NCBI RefSeq assembly: GCF_041435435.1 | Contig: NZ_CP108494.1 | Location: 7,350,501-7,414,500 of the forward strand | From: Streptomyces sp. NBC_01241 | Lineage (GTDB): Bacteria; Actinomycetota; Actinomycetes; Streptomycetales; Streptomycetaceae | Direction of reading: 5' to 3' | Length of the DNA stretch: 64,000 nt | Shown here: one piece after another, positions 60,610 to 64,000 of the stretch | Layout: every line of letters begins with the position of its first letter | Position numbering within the stretch: the first letter of the stretch is position 1 | The notes under the pieces: model-generated | Seen by the model: only the letters and a program-made list of their open reading frames with translations | The model's database searches: none | Told to the model about the DNA's origin: nothing | Position numbers and translations under genes: made by a program

Positions 60610-62817
60610 ATGCAACACCTCAAGCGTCGATCGTTTCTTGCCGGCGTGACCGGAGCCGTCGCCGTGACAACCATCGGGACGCCGGCCCGGGCGGCGGACG
60701 ACATCGGGCCCGAAGCCGCGTTCCGGCTCGTCCACAACGGCCGTGGCAAGGCGACGGTGCTGTGGTGGGGCGGCGCCACCGCACGTTTCGCGGCCTCTGA
60801 ACTGGCTGACTACGTAGAGCGGATGAGCGGTTCCCGCCTTCAGGTCCTGCGTGCACGGCCCGAACAGCCCCAGACGGCAACCTCCGGAGTGCTCGTGCTG
60901 CCCGGCAGCCGACGCCAGGCAACCACCGTCCCGCCGGTCTGGCTGTCCAAGGCCGACACACTGCTGCGCGACCAGGTCGCGGACAGTTACCTGGTCAGCG
61001 CCACCCCGCACGGCGTGCTGCTGAGCGGTGTGGGCGACCGCGGCGTGGTGTACGCGACATACGCGCTGCTGGAGCAGTTCGGAGTCGGTTTTTTCGCACC
61101 GCAGTTCAGCTACTACCAGGGTGCCGCCGAGACCGTGCCGCAGACCGTCGACATCACGGTCCGCGCCCAGACCAGCCTGGTCACCCCACCTTGGCCGGTG
61201 CGGCGCAAGGCGATCGAGGAGGGCTGGAGCATCAGCCAGTCCAGCCTCACCGCGCTGATCGACTGGATGGGCAAGCAGCGGCTCAACGTCCTGGTCTTTC
61301 CGTATGACTACTACGGGGCCGGAGTCACTCGCTACGAGGACTTCGCGGCAGGGATGGCACCAGAACTCGCCAAGCGCGGCATCATCGTGGAAGTCGGCGG
61401 CCACGGGTACGACGCATTTCTCCGCCGGGCCGACTACCCGCAGTACTACACTCCCGGGGTCAACGTCTTCAACGTGCACGACGACGCGGCGGTATCACAG
61501 TACATCGCCAACGTCGTCACCTATCTGCGGGCCCGGCCCGAGATCGCCATCTTCGACTGCTGGCCTCCGGACGGGGCGACGTGGCCGAAGGCCACCCTCG
61601 CCGAGTTCGGCACCGCCACCAACGCCGAAGTTCACGTTGTGAACAAGCTCGTATCCGCCCTCGCCGACGCCGGACTGCACGTCCAGGTCGAACGCATCGC
61701 GTATGGCGCCGGGCTGGACACGCCCACGGCCGGGTACACATTCGACCCGAAGGTGCTCATCGACTTCGCCGCCTACGGACGCACGTACTCCGTCCCGTTG
61801 GGCGATCCGTCCTCGGCCGTCAACGCGCACCACCTGGACGTGCTGCGTCGGTGGCGCGCGGCCCACCCGGGCACACTGGCGATCTACGACTACTCGCGCC
61901 GCTACCGCTGGCGCGAGCTGGGCAATCCGATCGGTGTCCTCGCCCAGGACGCGGACGTGTACCGCAGCGTCGGCGTCAACGGCATCGGAGCGTACTCCGA
62001 ACCGGCGAACTGGCTGCAGTTCGAGGCGATCCATCTGTTCGGCGCCCGCAGTGCATGGAATCCGACGCTGACCTACGACGACTTCATGAGCAGCTATCTG
62101 CCCACGCGGTTCGGGCCGGCAGCGCAAGAGGTGGCCGACTACCTGCTGCGTACCGCGGACGACCCGGACGTCCTCAACACACCCGGCCAAGGGGCGGCCC
62201 TTCGGAGCAAGTACCAGGCTGCAGCAGCCGATGTCGCCGCGGCGCGAGCGAAGACCATCGGGACCAGCGCCGCCGCGATCGTCCTCGACCGGCTCGCCTG
62301 GGGCTGCGAACTCGCCCTGGCCGACATCGATATCACCCTGTGCGCCCAGGCCAACGATCAGGCAGGCAAGCAGCAGGCGATGGCCCGCTACCGCCAGCTG
62401 ACCCAGCGGCACCGCTTCAACGGCATCCAGCTCGAGTCGCTCTACACCACCCCGCGCTACGGCGAACAGGTCACCCGGGCGCAGATTGCCAAGCAGTACC
62501 GCTCCCCGGCGTGGGGTTACCTGCCGCAGATCCAGTTCACCGTGCGCCAGGGGGCCTCCGTCGATATGACGATCACGGCGCAGGACGTCGACTTCCAGGG
62601 GCACGGCGTGGAGTGGACACTCGTCACGCCCCAGGGACTCACCGCCGAGCGCACCCAGGGCCGTCTGCGAGCCTCGGGCCCGCTCGAGGTTTCGGAAACG
62701 GTCCGCCTGAGCGCCGGGACCGACGTCGCACCCGGGAACTACGCCGTCACTGTCGCTTTTGACGCCGATGGCGGGAAACTGACGTCGGCTCAGTGCTCCA
62801 TCACTGTGGTCCGGTAG
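60610..62817 (+). CDS. Tat-exported DUF4838-like glycoside-hydrolase-related protein
   Basis: 735 residues. A twin-arginine signal (MQHLKRRSFLAGVTGAVAVT) is followed by a small alpha/beta domain (ARFAASELADYVERMSGSRL, then DRGVVYATYALLEQFGVGFF) like the accessory domain that precedes the barrel in GH20/GH67/GH115 enzymes. The central barrel-like part includes LTALIDWMGKQRLNVLVFPY and AIFDCWPPDGATWPKATLAE. The C-terminus (after ~640) is a beta-sandwich. It probably acts on extracellular polysaccharide; no catalytic residue can be named with confidence. GGAGG (60601) precedes the ATG. Confidence 0.78.
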   Translation: MQHLKRRSFLAGVTGAVAVTTIGTPARAADDIGPEAAFRLVHNGRGKATVLWWGGATARFAASELADYVERMSGSRLQVLRARPEQPQTATSGVLVLPGSRRQATTVPPVWLSKADTLLRDQVADSYLVSATPHGVLLSGVGDRGVVYATYALLEQFGVGFFAPQFSYYQGAAETVPQTVDITVRAQTSLVTPPWPVRRKAIEEGWSISQSSLTALIDWMGKQRLNVLVFPYDYYGAGVTRYEDFAAGMAPELAKRGIIVEVGGHGYDAFLRRADYPQYYTPGVNVFNVHDDAAVSQYIANVVTYLRARPEIAIFDCWPPDGATWPKATLAEFGTATNAEVHVVNKLVSALADAGLHVQVERIAYGAGLDTPTAGYTFDPKVLIDFAAYGRTYSVPLGDPSSAVNAHHLDVLRRWRAAHPGTLAIYDYSRRYRWRELGNPIGVLAQDADVYRSVGVNGIGAYSEPANWLQFEAIHLFGARSAWNPTLTYDDFMSSYLPTRFGPAAQEVADYLLRTADDPDVLNTPGQGAALRSKYQAAAADVAAARAKTIGTSAAAIVLDRLAWGCELALADIDITLCAQANDQAGKQQAMARYRQLTQRHRFNGIQLESLYTTPRYGEQVTRAQIAKQYRSPAWGYLPQIQFTVRQGASVDMTITAQDVDFQGHGVEWTLVTPQGLTAERTQGRLRASGPLEVSETVRLSAGTDVAPGNYAVTVAFDADGGKLTSAQCSITVVR

Positions 62818-62821
62818 AAAC

Positions 62822-63135
62822 CTGCCGGTCAGCCTCGACCCGGCGACCTACCGGCTCACCATGGACACCGAGCACCCGGCGTGGTTCCCGCTGTCCGCAC
62901 AGACCAGCACCGCGTGGACGTCCAAGTCCGCCCGTCCGGCGAACGGGAAGGAGAACCTGGCGCTGCTCCGGCCGAGGCACGGCTTCGACCTGCACGCCGA
63001 GAACACCGCCAAGGGCGGCACCGCCGGCCACTTCGACCTGGCCTTCGCGACCCGGTCCGGTGCCTCTGCGAACATCGGCAAGGCCGAGGTGGAGGTGTCC
63101 ACCGAGGACGGTGCCGGCTGGCACCCCGCGACAGA
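62822..63135 (+). pseudogene. Subtilase (S8) C-terminal remnant
   Basis: The plus frame from about 62822 reads VSLDPATYRLTMDTEHPAWF, then SAQTSTAWTSKSARPANGKE and GKAEVEVSTEDGAGWHPATE. This is the C-terminal beta domain of large secreted Streptomyces S8 peptidases, which reads TWTFxS-ARP and VEVSxDDGxTW. No catalytic domain is present, and 3' of about 63135 the sequence switches to other fragments. Confidence 0.65.
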
Positions 63136-63139
63136 GTTC

Positions 63140-63343
63140 TACCCGCCGGTGATCAGCGACCCGAAGGTCAGCGGCACGATGTTCGCCGGCGCCGGACGGT
63201 CGGTCTACCGGACCAAGATGTTCGGGCTCGGTGACCGGATGCTCGAGGAGGCAACACCTTGTCCGGGGCGGCTGTTCGTGTTCGCGGTGATCGAGCACGG
63301 CAGTCGCCGGATCCGCATCATGGGTGCGACTGCGCACCCATGA
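63140..63343 (+). pseudogene. Chimeric remnant ending in a transposase core fragment
   Basis: The same frame continues with SDPKVSGTMFAGAGRSVYRT, which resembles a BNR/sialidase-type repeat. It then passes, after a break, into GRLFVFAVIEHGSRRIRIMG followed by ATAHP and a stop. The last part matches the catalytic-core strand of IS481/integrase-like transposases (LYVFFVIEHATRRVHVLGVTAHP in relatives). It marks an insertion-sequence scar. Confidence 0.55.
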
Positions 63344-64000
63344 TGCGCTTCTCCGGTCGCTGTTCTCCCTTGCGGGTCGGGCCGGTCGTGAGTAGCCGCC
63401 GACCGGTTCGGCGGAGTTGCTCAGGAAAGGCGACACCGGACTGGGCAGGCCGCATGAGCGTGCGGGTGCTGAGTGACAGTGCGTCAACGCCCTTGCTGGC
63501 GGCTTTATTCCGCCGTCGCCATCGGACGCAAACTGATCGGCACCGTGCCCGATGGCATCACCTGCGAGCCCGGCCACGGGCGGACCAACCGGTGGACCAC
63601 CGCCATCGACGACGGCATCGGCCTGCCTTACGGGCACCTGACGGACAGTCATCCGCCGCGATGTGACCGACCTGGCCGGACAGTCGATCAGCAAGCAGGT
63701 CGCGATCGTCGTCACCAGTCGTGCCCACCTGTCGGCCGCCGAGATCTCCGCCCGTGCCCGGATCTCGAGCATCGCCCCGCGACACCGTCTGGCGTGAAGA
63801 CGACCACGATTCGACATTCGTCGGGCTGGCGCTGGGATCGTCCCGACATTCAGCCGATGACGGGGTTGTGCCGCCGGTCGTAAAGTCCGCGCGAACCTGT
63901 CGTCCGGCAGAAGGGGCGAGCAAATTCTCGTGCACCGTGTCCTGTCGAAACCCTCGTGTCCCCGAGCGCCACCTCGGGGTTGGAAAGTGCCGACCCCGCC
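63344..64000. other. Decayed region at the right window edge
   Basis: No intact gene. Plus-strand fragments such as ANLIGTVPDGITCEPGHGRT, NRWTTAIDDGIGLPYGHLT and, one frame over, DVTDLAGQSISKQVAIVVTS have coding-like composition. They are broken by frameshifts and unrecognised. The last 150 bases show no clear start. Confidence 0.4.

Overview
The window is high-GC DNA with the codon bias, gene families and operon style of a Streptomyces chromosome. Support includes a Zur-type site beside zinc-free ribosomal protein paralogues, a complete ethylmalonyl-CoA pathway operon, SpoIIE-type phosphatases, and GTG/TTG starts with short overlaps. I saw no rRNA, tRNA or CRISPR array.

Left edge (1-1.3 kb): the 5' part of a large serine integrase gene runs off the window. 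It abuts the 3' stump of an inositol monophosphatase gene, so this looks like one end of an integrated element whose body lies to the left. From 1.3 to 5.9 kb come ordinary genes: a nucleotidyltransferase, an FAD oxidoreductase, a macro-domain protein, a GPP34 protein and a CBS protein.

6.4-15.6 kb is the most interesting region, five minus-strand genes in one apparent operon. In transcription order they are a membrane protein with a carrier domain plus Pls-like acyltransferase domains but no adenylation domain; an NRPS with a half condensation domain, A, T and TE domains; an Fe/2-oxoglutarate dioxygenase; an SbnB-like dehydrogenase; and an SbnA-like synthase. SbnA and SbnB make L-2,3-diaminopropionate (Dap). 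The set looks like a dapdiamide-type 'make Dap, tether it, oxidise it' block joined to the membrane half of a poly-amino-acid synthetase (poly-lysine / poly-Dap type). I know of no described system with this split architecture. Upstream (15.6-17.0 kb) is a graveyard holding a fossil second copy of the dioxygenase and a fossil macro domain.

17.0-20.0 kb is a zinc-starvation locus: S18, a COG0523 protein lacking a P-loop, L31 and L33 on one strand, L28 and S14 on the other, with a Zur-like box between them and a truncated second COG0523 gene beyond. 20.0-31.0 kb has a PstS-like protein, Ada/AlkA and Ogt DNA repair, a TMEM165-type manganese exporter behind a yybP-ykoY riboswitch, a 2Fe-2S protein, a Nudix enzyme, glycerate kinase, an SRPBCC protein, a PP2C/MASE1 pair and an alcohol dehydrogenase.

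31.0-42.8 kb is primary metabolism: pssA and psd for phosphatidylethanolamine, then the ethylmalonyl-CoA operon (ccr, ethylmalonyl-CoA mutase, CoA lyase, MaoC hydratase, acyl-CoA dehydrogenase), a GNAT enzyme, a TetR regulator and a double-length 3-hydroxyacyl-CoA dehydrogenase. 43-55.5 kb has a HEAT-repeat protein, GNAT, a secreted tripeptidyl aminopeptidase, an SRPBCC protein, a DHA2 exporter with a regulatory-like tail, an internally deleted SpoIIE/HATPase protein, a methyltransferase, LysR with an aldo/keto reductase, and two DinB proteins around a hydrolase fragment.

55.5-64 kb is rich in decay: a GntR regulator, remnants of an ABC permease, carbamate kinase, sulfatase, subtilase and transposase, interspersed with an intact GH16 enzyme, a ROK regulator and a Tat-exported DUF4838-like protein. 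This resembles a chromosome-arm or element-scarred region.
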